A stretch of 64,000 bases of DNA from Gracilimonas sp964505215 (GCA_964505215.1 CAZDGU010000001.1:248001-312000), one strand, 5' to 3'; counted from the first letter of the stretch, positions 42,180 through 51,080 are shown. Program-made: numbers and translations. The notes: a model not told the origin generated them from the letters alone.

Positions 42180-43475
42180 ATGAGTTTTCACAAAATGTGG
42201 TTAGTCTTAAAACGAGAATATTTAACGCGCGTTAAAAGTAAATCTTTCATCATTGCCACTGCTTTAACTCCGCTGGCACTGGTCGCTTTTATCGGCATTA
42301 TCGTATATATTAGCATTTCTGAAACTGAAGTAGAAAAGCGTATTAGCCTGGTAGATCACACCGAAGTACTGGCCGACCGACTGATTGAATTAAACAGCAC
42401 GCGCTATTATGAGGCACGAAATACACCCGTAGATACTTTGCGGGCTCAGGTATTAGACGGCGAATTAGACGGTTATATTGTACTCACCGATTCTGTAATC
42501 ACGGCTTCCAAAACGCCCACTTTAATTTATAGTGGCAGTGGCGGCATCAGCTTCATTTCTTCCATCCGCTCCGACATTAGAGATGTTGTGCGCGAAGAAA
42601 AACTTGAACGGGCTAATGTATCTGATAATGTACGCGAGATATTTGATACGCGAACCGGATTAGAAGCCATAAAGCTGACGGAAGAAGGAGAATCGGAGGA
42701 TAATGCATTTTTTGCTTCGGCATTAGGTTTTATCCTCGGACTGATGATTTTTATGGGAATTTTCATCTACGGATCAATGCTGATGCGTAGCGTAATTGAA
42801 GAAAAAACCAACCGCGTTCTGGAAGTGATTGCCTCCTCCGTAAAGCCCATTGAGCTTATGTTCGGTAAGCTTTTTGGCGTACTGGCCATGGCACTGACAC
42901 AATTTGGCATCTGGATTACGTTTTATATCGGTCTTTCCATTGCCGCAGCTCCAATTGCAGGAATGATTATGGAAGCCCAAATGAGCGGACTGCCCGAAGA
43001 GGCTGCACAAGCCGCCAGCTCCTCATTCGATCCATCTTCGTTGGAGCAAATGATTATTGATCCGATGATATTTGTAAACTTCATCATCTTTTTCTTCTTA
43101 GGATTTATGATTTACAGCGCCGTATTTGCCGCCATCGGGGCAGCGGTAGAAACCGAGCAAGATTCCCAGCAATTTATGCTTCCTGTAGGTCTTCCTATTT
43201 TTGTAGGCTACTTCCTGAATACCAAAGTGATGGAAGCTCCTGATTCAGCCTTGTCTGTTTTCGTTTCACTGTTTCCACTTACGGCACCCATTAATATGAT
43301 AACCCGAATAGCTGCTTCTCAAGTACCAATTTGGCAAATTCTAATTTCTATACTTTTAATGGTACTCACCTTTTTAGGTATCATGTGGCTGGCCGCAAAA
43401 ATTTACCGCGTGGGCATCTTGATGTACGGCAAAAAACCCAGCTTCAAAGAATTAGCTAAATGGATTAAGCAGTAG
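42180..43475 (+). CDS. ABC exporter permease (NatB-like)
   Basis: Seen: 431 residues. One N-terminal span (KSFIIATALTPLALVAFIGI) precedes a large periplasmic domain (about 50-170), then five or six spans from about residue 175 (FASALGFILGLMIFMGIFIY, KLFGVLAMALTQFGIWITFY, MIFVNFIIFFFLGFMIYSAV, FPLTAPINMITRIAA). Known: this is the NatB/ABC2_membrane_3 layout, with a conserved SVIEEKTNRVLEVIASSVKP loop. Inferred: exporter of Na+ or of a peptide/antibiotic-like substrate; the sequence does not decide. It is 1 base from the ATPase gene. Confidence 0.9.
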   Translation: MSFHKMWLVLKREYLTRVKSKSFIIATALTPLALVAFIGIIVYISISETEVEKRISLVDHTEVLADRLIELNSTRYYEARNTPVDTLRAQVLDGELDGYIVLTDSVITASKTPTLIYSGSGGISFISSIRSDIRDVVREEKLERANVSDNVREIFDTRTGLEAIKLTEEGESEDNAFFASALGFILGLMIFMGIFIYGSMLMRSVIEEKTNRVLEVIASSVKPIELMFGKLFGVLAMALTQFGIWITFYIGLSIAAAPIAGMIMEAQMSGLPEEAAQAASSSFDPSSLEQMIIDPMIFVNFIIFFFLGFMIYSAVFAAIGAAVETEQDSQQFMLPVGLPIFVGYFLNTKVMEAPDSALSVFVSLFPLTAPINMITRIAASQVPIWQILISILLMVLTFLGIMWLAAKIYRVGILMYGKKPSFKELAKWIKQ

Positions 43476-43571
43476 GTTTAGGATATCCAGCAATACTCGC
43501 AGGTGTTTTACACGCTGCGAAATTGCTTATAATCCCGGCATCAATTAGAGAGCCTGCGAGTATCCAACGGT

Positions 43572-43744
43572 CCTCGCAGAAGAATCCTTTGCGAGGCGTG
43601 ATTTTGCAGAACCGTGTTTTCATGTAAACCGCCGAAGCAATCTCGAGGATGCCGACTTTCGGCTTCATCAACACCTGCTTTGCCTCCATTTTGATTTGAA
43701 CCAGGTTGTTCTTTACAGCGCTCCCAACGGGGTCGTTGGGAGCG
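43572..43744 (-). repeat. Composite hairpin repeat element, copy 3 (reverse)
   Basis: Read on the minus strand it has the palindrome GCTCCCAACG/CGTTGGGAGC (43743 to 43720, loop ACCC), a degraded GAAC/GGTTC hairpin, the block GAGATTGCTTCGGCGGTT (about 43644 to 43627), and the CCTCGCA/TGCGAGG stem (43596 to 43572, 11-base loop). The order and the 172-base span equal those of copy 1 at 1705-1877, while the spacer sequences between landmarks have diverged. Confidence 0.88.
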
Positions 43745-43782
43745 AGTGAAAACTGCTTACTAATCTGGCTTCCCTTAAAAAT

Positions 43783-43838
43783 CGTCTGACCACTTCAAAG
43801 CAGAATCAGTCAGCCTAATCATATTTAGTGGTCGGACG
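43783..43838 (-). repeat. Covarying 56-base stem-loop, copy 2 (reverse)
   Basis: Arms CGTCTGACCACT (43783-43794) and AGTGGTCGGACG (43827-43838) pair over 12 bp (one G-T pair) around a 32-base loop whose reverse complement holds the same ATATGATTAGGCTGACTGA core as 30325-30380. Confidence 0.9.
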
Positions 43839-43860
43839 AGGTGCAGATTTCCCAGTTGGC

Positions 43861-45015
43861 TTATCCTTTAATCACGGCCATGGGCTTCAATTCTATTTCA
43901 ATATCAACCAAGTCAGTTTGTAAGGCCATTACTTCGTTAATGTCTTTGTATGAGCTTGGGGCTTCGTCTAAGTCGTGCTTGCCGCGAATGGCGTGTATTA
44001 CTCCCATCTCTTTTAGTTTTTTAGTTTCTTCAGCTACGCTCAGTGTTTTTCGGGCTTGTGTTCGGCTCATCACACGTCCGGCACCGTGCGAGCACGATTC
44101 AAAAGACTCCGGATTTCCTTTACCCTTCACAATAAATGAGCTGCTACCCTGAGAACCGGGAATCATTCCAAGTTCACCCCTTCTTGCCCGGGTTGCTCCT
44201 TTGCGATGCACAAAAACCTCTTCCCCAAAATGATGTTCCATATCACCAAAATTATGCGGTTTGTTGATGAAGCCGGAAAACTCTACATCCCCCAAAAAAT
44301 GGGTAAATGCATTCTTCACTCGTTCCATCATCAGTTTTCGGTTTTGCAGTGCAAACTCAATGCAGTAGTTCATTTCATTCATATAATGCGTGTATTCTTC
44401 GGTATCAGCCGGGAAAAAAGCCAAATCTTTAGGCACATCACTCTTCCGCTGCTTATTCATTTTCTTGGCTTTATCGTGATAATGTTTGGCTACGGTAAAA
44501 CCAATATTTCGGCTGCCGGAATGAATCATAATCCAAATGTAGCCTTCCGAACCTTTTTGAATTTCAACAAAGTGATTTCCCCCTCCCAGTGTACCCACCT
44601 GATACATAGCTTTTTCGTACTGCGTTTGTACAATGGGCAATTCCTCCGTTTTCTCCGGCATCCATCGCTCATCCTGTTTTTCTTCATGATGGTTGAAACC
44701 AACGGGAATCGTATCTCTAATCATCCCCATAATTTCTTTTAGCGTATCGGTTTCTATTTCTTTTATATCGGTACGCAACGAACACATTCCACAGCCAATA
44801 TCCACGCCTACGGCATTGGGTATGATGGCATCTTTAGTGGCTAATATACCTCCGATAGGCATTCCATATCCCAAATGAGCATCCGGCATAATAGCAATAT
44901 GCCTGAATGCAAAAGGCAGATTAGCTAAATTTTTAGCCTGCTCTAAAGTTTCTTCTTCAATTTCTTTGAGCCACAGTTTAATGGGCAACCGTTCTGTTGT
45001 AATAACTTTCTGCAT
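43861..45015 (-). CDS. rtcB: RtcB-family RNA ligase
   Basis: Seen: 384 residues. Metal and guanylate site motifs: AIMPDAHLGYGMPIGGILAT, NAVGVDIGCGMCSLRTDI (with the metal-binding Asp and Cys), GTLGGGNHFVEIQKG, MIHSGSRNIGFTVAKHY and the guanylylated-His region SCSHGAGRVMSRTQARKTLS. Known: RtcB joins 2',3'-cyclic phosphate or 3'-phosphate to 5'-OH RNA ends with GTP and Mn2+. The classic enzyme has about 405-480 residues, so this belongs to the shorter RtcB group. No rtcA, rtcR or archease gene is adjacent. Inferred: RNA repair, regulation unknown. Confidence 0.93.
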   Translation of the reverse strand: MQKVITTERLPIKLWLKEIEEETLEQAKNLANLPFAFRHIAIMPDAHLGYGMPIGGILATKDAIIPNAVGVDIGCGMCSLRTDIKEIETDTLKEIMGMIRDTIPVGFNHHEEKQDERWMPEKTEELPIVQTQYEKAMYQVGTLGGGNHFVEIQKGSEGYIWIMIHSGSRNIGFTVAKHYHDKAKKMNKQRKSDVPKDLAFFPADTEEYTHYMNEMNYCIEFALQNRKLMMERVKNAFTHFLGDVEFSGFINKPHNFGDMEHHFGEEVFVHRKGATRARRGELGMIPGSQGSSSFIVKGKGNPESFESCSHGAGRVMSRTQARKTLSVAEETKKLKEMGVIHAIRGKHDLDEAPSSYKDINEVMALQTDLVDIEIELKPMAVIKG

Positions 45016-45283
45016 GTTTTTACCCTTAATAACTCATTTAAAATTAGTAATTTCAAATAGATAGTATCTATACATGGATACAGAAAACAGCATCTGACAG
45101 GTAAAAAACTTACTTTAAAAAAGCTGAAAAGCAAGTAAATGGTAACCCGAAAAATAAACTGATTTCTTTTAGAGAAAAAGAAAATTACAATTTCCAATTC
45201 GAATAGTAATAACAAGTGGCAGAGAGGTCGAATGCCTTACTATTGAATAAACAGCGCTTCAGTTTTAGAATAAAAATTGCAGA

Positions 45284-46207
45284 TTAATAAACCTCTTCGA
45301 ACATTCGAGGACCGGGTTTTACATTTCGGCGCATGTCTTTCCAGTCCCATTTTTCAGGATCTAAGTCAATGTAATCTCCTTTTAGCAGCAAGTAATCGGA
45401 GTAGCCTTTTTGGGCCATACTTTTATAAATACCGGCCTCCATTCCCTTAATCCCACAAATATATACCAGCGTATTTTTCTGATCAAAAATAGGAGACAGA
45501 ATTTCCTCCTCATCTTCTATGGCCGTTTGTACATAATATTTAGAACCGTCAGCACGCCGATCTTCTCTTGAGATTTTTGCAATGTAATGGAAATTATCAT
45601 GTTGCTTTTCCATTTCCATGAAGTAATCAGGGTAAATCAAATCCGTTCTGTATGCAGCTCCAAAAACAAGGGCAATCTGTCCTTTATAATCGGAGTTCAA
45701 CAACTCCATAATCATTCCTCTGAAAGGAGCTATTCCGGTTCCTGTTGCAAAAAATACGTAGTTGAAGTTTTCAGGGTTTTCGGGAAGTAAAAACCGTTTT
45801 CCACTGGGGCCGGTTGCTTTCACTTTATCGCCGGGTTTTAAATCGGCGAGGTAATTAGAGCATACTCCTGTGTACAGCTTTCCGTCCAACTCTTCAATGG
45901 TTCGCTTAACGGTGGTTGAAATTAGATGAGGCTTCCCCTCTTCCCCTTCTGTTGGAGAAGAAACAGAGTAGAGCCTTAGCTTGTGTGGGCGTCCTCTTCC
46001 GTTTTCTCCCGGAGGCAAAATTCCAATGGACTGCCCAATGCGAACGCGTCCTTCCAGCTCGGTTCCCGAAACATCGAAGGTTACATGACGCACAAAATTG
46101 GGACTGCTTTCTTTAGTGCATACATAATTTTCAACAACTGTTATTTCGGTTGGATTTTTAGGTGTATAAATATTGAGTTCTACTTCGGGAAGTACAAGTT
46201 CTGCCAT
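45284..46207 (-). CDS. Plant-type ferredoxin-NADP(+) reductase-like flavoprotein
   Basis: Seen: 307 residues. FAD-binding RLYSVSSPTEGEEG and GKLYTGVCSNYLADLKPGDK, GPSGKRFLLPENPENF, the NADP domain VFFATGTGIAPFRGMIMELL and LVFGAAYRTDLIYPDYFMEM, VYICGIKGMEAGIYKSMAQ, and a C-terminal aromatic end (RMFEEVY). Known: RLYS, GVCSNxL and a C-terminal Tyr stacked on FAD mark the plant/cyanobacterial FNR group, also found in benzoyl-CoA epoxidase reductase BoxA. Inferred: cytoplasmic NADPH:ferredoxin or flavodoxin reductase. No ferredoxin domain or Box gene is nearby, so the partner is unknown. Confidence 0.88.
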   Translation of the reverse strand: MAELVLPEVELNIYTPKNPTEITVVENYVCTKESSPNFVRHVTFDVSGTELEGRVRIGQSIGILPPGENGRGRPHKLRLYSVSSPTEGEEGKPHLISTTVKRTIEELDGKLYTGVCSNYLADLKPGDKVKATGPSGKRFLLPENPENFNYVFFATGTGIAPFRGMIMELLNSDYKGQIALVFGAAYRTDLIYPDYFMEMEKQHDNFHYIAKISREDRRADGSKYYVQTAIEDEEEILSPIFDQKNTLVYICGIKGMEAGIYKSMAQKGYSDYLLLKGDYIDLDPEKWDWKDMRRNVKPGPRMFEEVY

Positions 46208-46315
46208 GAATCCGTTATAAGTGGAGTACGTATATTTTTTTGGTATTCTGTCTCTTTTAATTTTCTATTACGTGAAGTTGTTGTTTATAAATGAGTTTCA
46301 ACAACTTTTAGCAAA

Positions 46316-46347
46316 TAAAAAAATCCTGTACGTATTAGGTACAGGAT
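46316..46347 (-). terminator. Terminator of the outer-membrane protein gene
   Basis: A 9-bp stem (ATCCTGTAC at 46323-46331 with GTACAGGAT at 46339-46347) has a 7-base loop; on the minus strand a run of seven T follows. It starts 23 bases past the stop of the outer-membrane protein gene. Confidence 0.88.
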
Positions 46348-46369
46348 CTGTAAAATAGGGGAGTTTTAT

Positions 46370-46939
46370 TTAGAAATAAAATGTAAGTCCGGCTGAAATC
46401 ACATTTCCGCTAAATTCTTTATTGGCAATGGCGTCATCATTTCCATCTAAAAACAAATACCTGTAATCTACATTAAGAGCAGCCGATTTCGAAAGTGCTA
46501 CCTCTGCACCAAAGCCAAGATGATAGCCAACAGTTACATCGGTATCATCGCCGGGGTTTACGAATCCGCCCTCATAATCATAAATAGAATAATAGGCTCC
46601 TAACCCGGCCAAACCGTAGGGTGCGAGATTTTCTGCTAATGGTGCAAATACCATTAATGAGCCGGTAACAGGAATTTGTGATACTGTAAGCTTTCCACTT
46701 GTGGTAGAGTAACTTTGTTCTCCCCGGTATTCAAGAGCAAATTCTGCACCTACATATTTCCCTTTAATTCGTGATTGAAGGCCAATAAACATAGTGCCGT
46801 CATCGGCATCCGGTGCTTTGTAGTAACCAATTTTTGGCCCAAAGCCCGAAGTATTACTGATTATATAGTTTTGAGCACTGGCTTGGCTGAAAACTGCTGA
46901 AATTAGAAGTGCGGAAAAAACGGTTAGTAACTTTTTCAT
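46370..46939 (-). CDS. Outer-membrane beta-barrel protein (191/189 aa)
   Basis: Seen: a signal peptide (MKKLLTVFSALLISAVFSQA, cut at SAQ) and an alternating strand pattern with aromatic ends: GFGPKIGYYKAPDADDGTMF, IKGKYVGAEFALEYRGEQSY, LAPYGLAGLGAYYSIYDYEG, DVTVGYHLGFGAEVALSKSA, NVDYRYLFLDGN, ending SGNVISAGLTFYF. Known: the final Phe and strand order fit the OmpA-like/OMP_b-brl family of eight-stranded barrels. Two Met codons (46945, 46939) open the frame; the second gives the normal signal peptide. It is the last gene before a terminator, 61 bases from the repeat protein gene. Confidence 0.85.
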   Translation of the reverse strand: MKKLLTVFSALLISAVFSQASAQNYIISNTSGFGPKIGYYKAPDADDGTMFIGLQSRIKGKYVGAEFALEYRGEQSYSTTSGKLTVSQIPVTGSLMVFAPLAENLAPYGLAGLGAYYSIYDYEGGFVNPGDDTDVTVGYHLGFGAEVALSKSAALNVDYRYLFLDGNDDAIANKEFSGNVISAGLTFYF

Positions 46940-47006
46940 AAACATTGATTTTATTGCAATTCAATGTGTTAAATGCGTAAAAGCACCATTTTGTTCCGAA
47001 TTATGC

Positions 47007-47696
47007 TTACTGATTGCTAATGCGGTATCGGATAAGCTCATCAATGCCGGGAAGTGCGCCTTGTTCACTTTGTGCCCTTTCGGCCAGTTGGTGGGTTACT
47101 CCATTTTTTCGCAAGCGGATCAGATTTTCTACAGAAAGTTGTTCTTGCGAATATCCCAAATCCATCATATTACTGGTAAAAAAGGCTGTTACATTCGCTT
47201 CACGCAGTGAAATTAGTTCCTCAACGCTAAGCTGATAGCCAAGTTCTTTCATCATTTGCGTGAATGTTGAGCTTACATCAGCTTTTTGGAGTTGCACCAG
47301 CTGCTCAAGTGTAATTTCAGGATAACCGGCATCTCTGATTTGCGAGGTGTAGGTTGCTGTAACACCTTCCTCACGCAGTGCTATCAGCTCTTCATGAGAC
47401 AAAGCGCCATAACCCATTTCTTCCATCCAGGTGCCCATGCGGTTCAGAAGGTCTTCATCAGGCTCATTCAACACCTCTACAAGATTACTGATGGGATTCC
47501 AGGTCAGGGAAGAGAAGTTTAGCCTTGAGCCTGTGTAAAATAATAAGGTTGCCAAGAAAGCAAACAGCAGGATATAATTTGGTAATTTAGAGCCTGTTTT
47601 GGAATCTGAAAATGAAGATTGAGTGCCTGACTCTTGCTGCTGTTCTTTTTCCAGATCTTCTAAATCATTCCGTAGATTTTTGAATTTTGTACTCAT
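47007..47696 (-). CDS. Membrane-anchored protein with ~30-residue helical repeats
   Basis: Seen: 229 residues. A charged N-terminal coiled-coil-like part (1-36) and one membrane span (about 40-57), then four and a half tandem repeats at about 94-123, 124-152, 153-180, 181-210 and 211-229. The repeat pattern is GYxxLSxEELIxLRxxGVTxxYTxxMxxL. Known: similar GLS-xx-LIALR-xHGVT repeats are found in the extracellular part of some M56/BlaR1-type metalloprotease sensors. Here no protease domain is present. Inferred: a periplasmic or cytoplasmic scaffold of helical hairpins. A response regulator gene lies 63 bases upstream on the same strand. Confidence 0.7.
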   Translation of the reverse strand: MSTKFKNLRNDLEDLEKEQQQESGTQSSFSDSKTGSKLPNYILLFAFLATLLFYTGSRLNFSSLTWNPISNLVEVLNEPDEDLLNRMGTWMEEMGYGALSHEELIALREEGVTATYTSQIRDAGYPEITLEQLVQLQKADVSSTFTQMMKELGYQLSVEELISLREANVTAFFTSNMMDLGYSQEQLSVENLIRLRKNGVTHQLAERAQSEQGALPGIDELIRYRISNQ

Positions 47697-47759
47697 AATT
47701 TTATTTCTCTTTGCCGGGTGGCTTATCTACGGCTTAAACTAAAAAAAGATGCAAACTAT

Positions 47760-48176
47760 CTACGGCACCAGCTCCAGAGACCGAGTTAACTCACCAATGG
47801 TAAAAGGCTTCGAAATTAAATCTACACAGTGGGTAGCTTTGGCGCGTTCATAGTTTACCTTATCTGAATTACCGGTAAGGTAAATAACTTCGGTTTCAAT
47901 ATTCTTTTTGATTTCCTTAACTGCCTCAATTCCATCCATTTCCCCTTTTAAGCGGATGTCCATAAGAATTATATCCGGCTTGTGCTGTTGTGCCAATTCA
48001 ACCGCTTCTTCGCCGGAAGTGGTTTTACCCACCATAACATGCCCTAATTTCTTAATCATGTTTTCCACTACCAACGAAATAATCATATCGTCTTCTACAA
48101 TAAGTACTTTCTTTTTTGAGTCTGCCAATTCCTGATCCTTCATACTATTATTAAAGTTCATATCATTATTTACCAA
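47760..48176 (-). CDS. Response regulator, receiver domain only
   Basis: Seen: 138 residues. Receiver signature KKVLIVEDDMIISLVVENMI, the phosphorylation site IILMDIRLKGEMDGIEAVKE, YLTGNSDKVNYERAKATHCV and SKPFTIGELTRSLELVP with the conserved Lys. No output domain. Known: single-domain (CheY-like) regulators work by protein contact or phosphotransfer. Inferred: partner unknown; no histidine kinase is in the window. Alternative starts are the Met codons at 48161 and 48143. It lies upstream of the repeat membrane protein gene. Confidence 0.9.
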   Translation of the reverse strand: MVNNDMNFNNSMKDQELADSKKKVLIVEDDMIISLVVENMIKKLGHVMVGKTTSGEEAVELAQQHKPDIILMDIRLKGEMDGIEAVKEIKKNIETEVIYLTGNSDKVNYERAKATHCVDLISKPFTIGELTRSLELVP

Positions 48177-48275
48177 AATCCATTACCAAAACACTGTATA
48201 GCAAGAGCCAATCTATGAGATATTTTATTTAAATATATGTTAATCTGCTTTCTTTATAACATCATTGCAACGTTC

Positions 48276-49199
48276 TCAAAGATTCAATTTAATTCTGTTG
48301 TGTTCGGCTGCTGTTAATTTTATCAGTGTTCCTTCTTCAATATCTATATATGCTGTCCATCCCGCAAAGTTGTTGTTTGTGTGATTGTACGTAATAGGAA
48401 CAGCCCAGCTTGTTCGGATTTCTAACACTTCTTCATTTTTATTTTCATGCGGTAAAATAACGCGTTTTGGACGAGTCCTCACATCCTCCTCGCGAACCGT
48501 ATAAATTTGTTCTTCTCCGGTAAAGGGACGCATATCTATTTGCCATCCAACCATTCCTTGCTGAACGTCTTCATATCCGTAATTTACGAAGCCGGGACGG
48601 CTGAACTCAGAATACCAATTTCCCCAAATCCTGTTCACTCCTTTTGCATCAACAAATACTGTAATTTCAGTATTCAATACTTCGGTAGTGTCAACAAACT
48701 GAGAGCCAAATGTTATTTTCAGCTCTATGGGTACATTGTTATAATCCGGCCCTTCACAAATTGTACACCCATTTATCGGCATTATTTCTTTAATCATAAG
48801 TCCGGCTGTATCTTCAACGCCGGTGTATGTTTTATTTTTAAGCAGAGATTTTTTGGCAACCGTTATCAAAGTATCTATTTCGTTAATTTCTTGCCTTACT
48901 ACGTTTCTGTTTGCACATGGACTTTCGCCATCAATAAAAAATATTTCACTGTATCCGGTAAACCCATATTGGTTTAATGTTGAGCAAATATGATTGTTAT
49001 TAGCAGATTGAAACTCAGCATTCAGAGCATTTATTTCACTCTTTTCTAAGGAAGGATATACGGTGGGATATTCCGACAAATTCTCATTTATGGTAAGCAA
49101 GTTGCAAGACCATAAGCCCAACAGAATAAAACCAACACCAAAAAACAATAATAATCTATGCACGTATCGCTTGATAATTGTTATATATAAAAGTACCAT
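48276..49199 (-). CDS. Lipoprotein of unknown function (307 aa)
   Basis: No family recognised. Seen: a hydrophobic N-terminus (RLLLFFGVGFILLGLWSC, lipobox Cys 32; the signal is preceded by a basic IIKRYVHR segment) and a beta-rich mature part with cysteines (NHICSTLNQYGFTG, INGCTICEGPDYNN), VFVDAKGVNRIWGNWYSEFS, EEQIYTVREEDVRTRPKRVI, and AVPITYNHTNNNFAGWTAYI. The CTIC pair may bind metal or form a disulphide. It starts 80 bases from the oxidase gene on the other strand. Confidence 0.55.
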   Translation of the reverse strand: MVLLYITIIKRYVHRLLLFFGVGFILLGLWSCNLLTINENLSEYPTVYPSLEKSEINALNAEFQSANNNHICSTLNQYGFTGYSEIFFIDGESPCANRNVVRQEINEIDTLITVAKKSLLKNKTYTGVEDTAGLMIKEIMPINGCTICEGPDYNNVPIELKITFGSQFVDTTEVLNTEITVFVDAKGVNRIWGNWYSEFSRPGFVNYGYEDVQQGMVGWQIDMRPFTGEEQIYTVREEDVRTRPKRVILPHENKNEEVLEIRTSWAVPITYNHTNNNFAGWTAYIDIEEGTLIKLTAAEHNRIKLNL

Positions 49200-49278
49200 T
49201 ATTAGCTACTTCACGCAACATTATAGGTTTTATTTTATTTATATTTTTATAGTATAATCTAATTATTACAATCGCTTC

Positions 49279-50379
49279 ATGAAAAAAATCTGCATTATCG
49301 GTTGCGGGGTCAGTGGCCTAAGCACTGCGCTGTTGCTGCAAAACCAAGGTTACGACGTTTCTATCATTTCTAAGCACCATCCAATTCATTCCGAAGCTGA
49401 TTCTGCTTTTGGCAGTTTTTATCCGGCTGCATCTATCATTCCGCATTCCGTTTCTTCAACTATACTTTCTTCCCTTTTCGAAGACAGTTTAGCCGAGTTT
49501 AAAAAACTGTATAACAAGCATTTTCCCGGTCTCCGAAAACATCAACATTACGAACTATTTGCTTACAGCCGCAGCATTCCCGCCTATGCTGCTAAAATTG
49601 ACAAGTTTGAAGCTTTCGCCGATTTTGCTCATTCTTTTCGCCCACAACACCCAACTATTGCTGTAAATAGCGGATGGCGGTTTGAATGTTATTTTGCAGA
49701 TTGGGAACAGTACTATCCCGCTCTTTTTCATTCCTTTTTGGAGAATGGAGGCACTCTAAAAATCCAAGATCTTAATAAAGAAACCCTTCGACAACTCCCT
49801 TTCGATTGTATTATTAATTGCTCAGAACTGGGCTCCATTGCTCTTTTTGAAGATGAACATAAACTTATTTATAAAGGTCATATTCTTCAGGTAAAAGAAG
49901 CTCCAAAGCTTGTAAATCCGCTTGGACAAACCGTTTCTTATAATTTCTCGGCCGGGGCTGAAGTTTATGCTTCCGAAAACGGGAACGAACAGGATATTTA
50001 TTGCTATCCAAGAAATGATGGCTGGGTGCTGGGAGGAAGCCGGAAAGAAGGCATTATGGATGAAGATGGAAACTGGTTGGGAGAGCAAGCCATAGCTCCT
50101 ACTCACTCCGTTAACGGTACCGTAATTCCCGCTCAAATCAAAAACTTACATAGAGCCATAATAGCTGAAACATTTGGTTTTGAGCTGGATAACTTTTCCC
50201 GGCAAAGTGTAAAAATCGGGTATCGATATATTCGAAAAAAAGAAAATGGATTGCGTCTGGAAGCGGAAGAAATTGGCGATAAGCTCTTCATTCATAACTA
50301 TGGGCACGGAGGCGCCGGCGTTACCATAAGCTGGGGCTGTGCAAAGAAAGTGATCGAAATATTAGCTGAGCATGAATAA
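49279..50379 (+). CDS. FAD-dependent oxidoreductase, D-amino acid oxidase type
   Basis: Seen: 366 residues. Rossmann motif ICIIGCGVSGLSTALLLQNQ at about 4-23, then ADSAFGSFYPAASIIPHSV, FDCIINCSELGSIALFEDE and the C-terminal LFIHNYGHGGAGVTISWGCA. Known: the DAO superfamily uses GxGxxG FAD binding and the GHGGxG end typical of D-amino acid oxidase. Inferred: oxidative deamination of a D-amino acid or related amine is likely, but the substrate is not shown by the sequence. Converges with the MerC-like gene, 8 bases apart. Confidence 0.88.
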   Translation: MKKICIIGCGVSGLSTALLLQNQGYDVSIISKHHPIHSEADSAFGSFYPAASIIPHSVSSTILSSLFEDSLAEFKKLYNKHFPGLRKHQHYELFAYSRSIPAYAAKIDKFEAFADFAHSFRPQHPTIAVNSGWRFECYFADWEQYYPALFHSFLENGGTLKIQDLNKETLRQLPFDCIINCSELGSIALFEDEHKLIYKGHILQVKEAPKLVNPLGQTVSYNFSAGAEVYASENGNEQDIYCYPRNDGWVLGGSRKEGIMDEDGNWLGEQAIAPTHSVNGTVIPAQIKNLHRAIIAETFGFELDNFSRQSVKIGYRYIRKKENGLRLEAEEIGDKLFIHNYGHGGAGVTISWGCAKKVIEILAEHE

Positions 50380-50387
50380 CCCACCCG

Positions 50388-50807
50388 CTATTTCCATTTA
50401 GATTTATAATTTAGCCAGTGTCCGCGAATGAGCATCGTGCTGCCTACCAAAGTAACGCCCGCCTCTCCATAATCTCCTAAGAATTCATGAAAAAACCAGG
50501 CTATAAATATGATGAATAAACCGGCAAATAAGTACCAAGACACCGCTCTAAGGTGTTTTCTATTTTTAATGGATAAAACTACAGCCGGGGCTATAGCCAA
50601 GAAAAACACCAGATGCGTATATTCGTGAAACTCTCCCAAGGCGGGCCAAAGCGGAATAAGAGATACAAATACCGGAACCAACAGGCAGTGGATAGCGCAT
50701 AGCCCGGAAAGACCTATGCCCAGCCGATCCCAAAACCCTCTATCATTTGTGTTTGATGTGTCTTTCTTCATTCTTTTTAACGTGCCGCTGTTTTGCATTT
50801 TCAGCAA
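50388..50807 (-). CDS. MerC-domain membrane protein
   Basis: Seen: 139 residues with about four hydrophobic spans. The first carries GLSGLCAIHCLLVPVFVSLI, matching the CxxHC metal-binding motif of the MerC family. Then LVFFLAIAPAVVLSI, YLFAGLFIIFIAWFFHEFLG and VTLVGSTMLIRGHWLNYKSK. Known: MerC (PF03203) transports mercuric ions in mer operons; homologues outside mer operons are common and unassigned. No merA, merR or merT is here. Inferred: an inner-membrane protein, perhaps for metal transport. A later Met at 50771 is a possible start. Confidence 0.85.
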   Translation of the reverse strand: MLKMQNSGTLKRMKKDTSNTNDRGFWDRLGIGLSGLCAIHCLLVPVFVSLIPLWPALGEFHEYTHLVFFLAIAPAVVLSIKNRKHLRAVSWYLFAGLFIIFIAWFFHEFLGDYGEAGVTLVGSTMLIRGHWLNYKSKWK

Positions 50808-51080
50808 GCCTTAAATATAAGAATTTTTGATTTCAGCTATTAATTTTTTGGATTTTATTTTTCGCTTTTATATTAAGCTCAATATCCTGTATGGTTACAG
50901 ACCAACTCTTTGTGCTTAGAAGAAACTTTTTCAAACATCCGAGTAATTAATAATTAAACACCAGGCTGTTGAAGCTATGAATTATCAACAATTTTTAACT
51001 ACCTTTTGGCTAAAGGTTGTTTTGAACATTTACTTCCGTTATCGTGTTGATAAATAAACCGTTAATATAATTACAAAATC

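Larger units (their letters stand above)
43476..43860. other. Repeat-filled gap between convergent natB-like and rtcB genes
   Basis: No gene is supported. It contains the full composite element in reverse orientation (43572-43744) followed by the second copy of the covarying stem-loop (43783-43838). These inverted repeats lie exactly where a shared transcription end for the two converging genes would be expected. Confidence 0.7.

Noticed and set aside
50388..50807. Mercury resistance operon
   Set aside because: Only a MerC-like membrane protein is present, without merA, merR, merT or merP.
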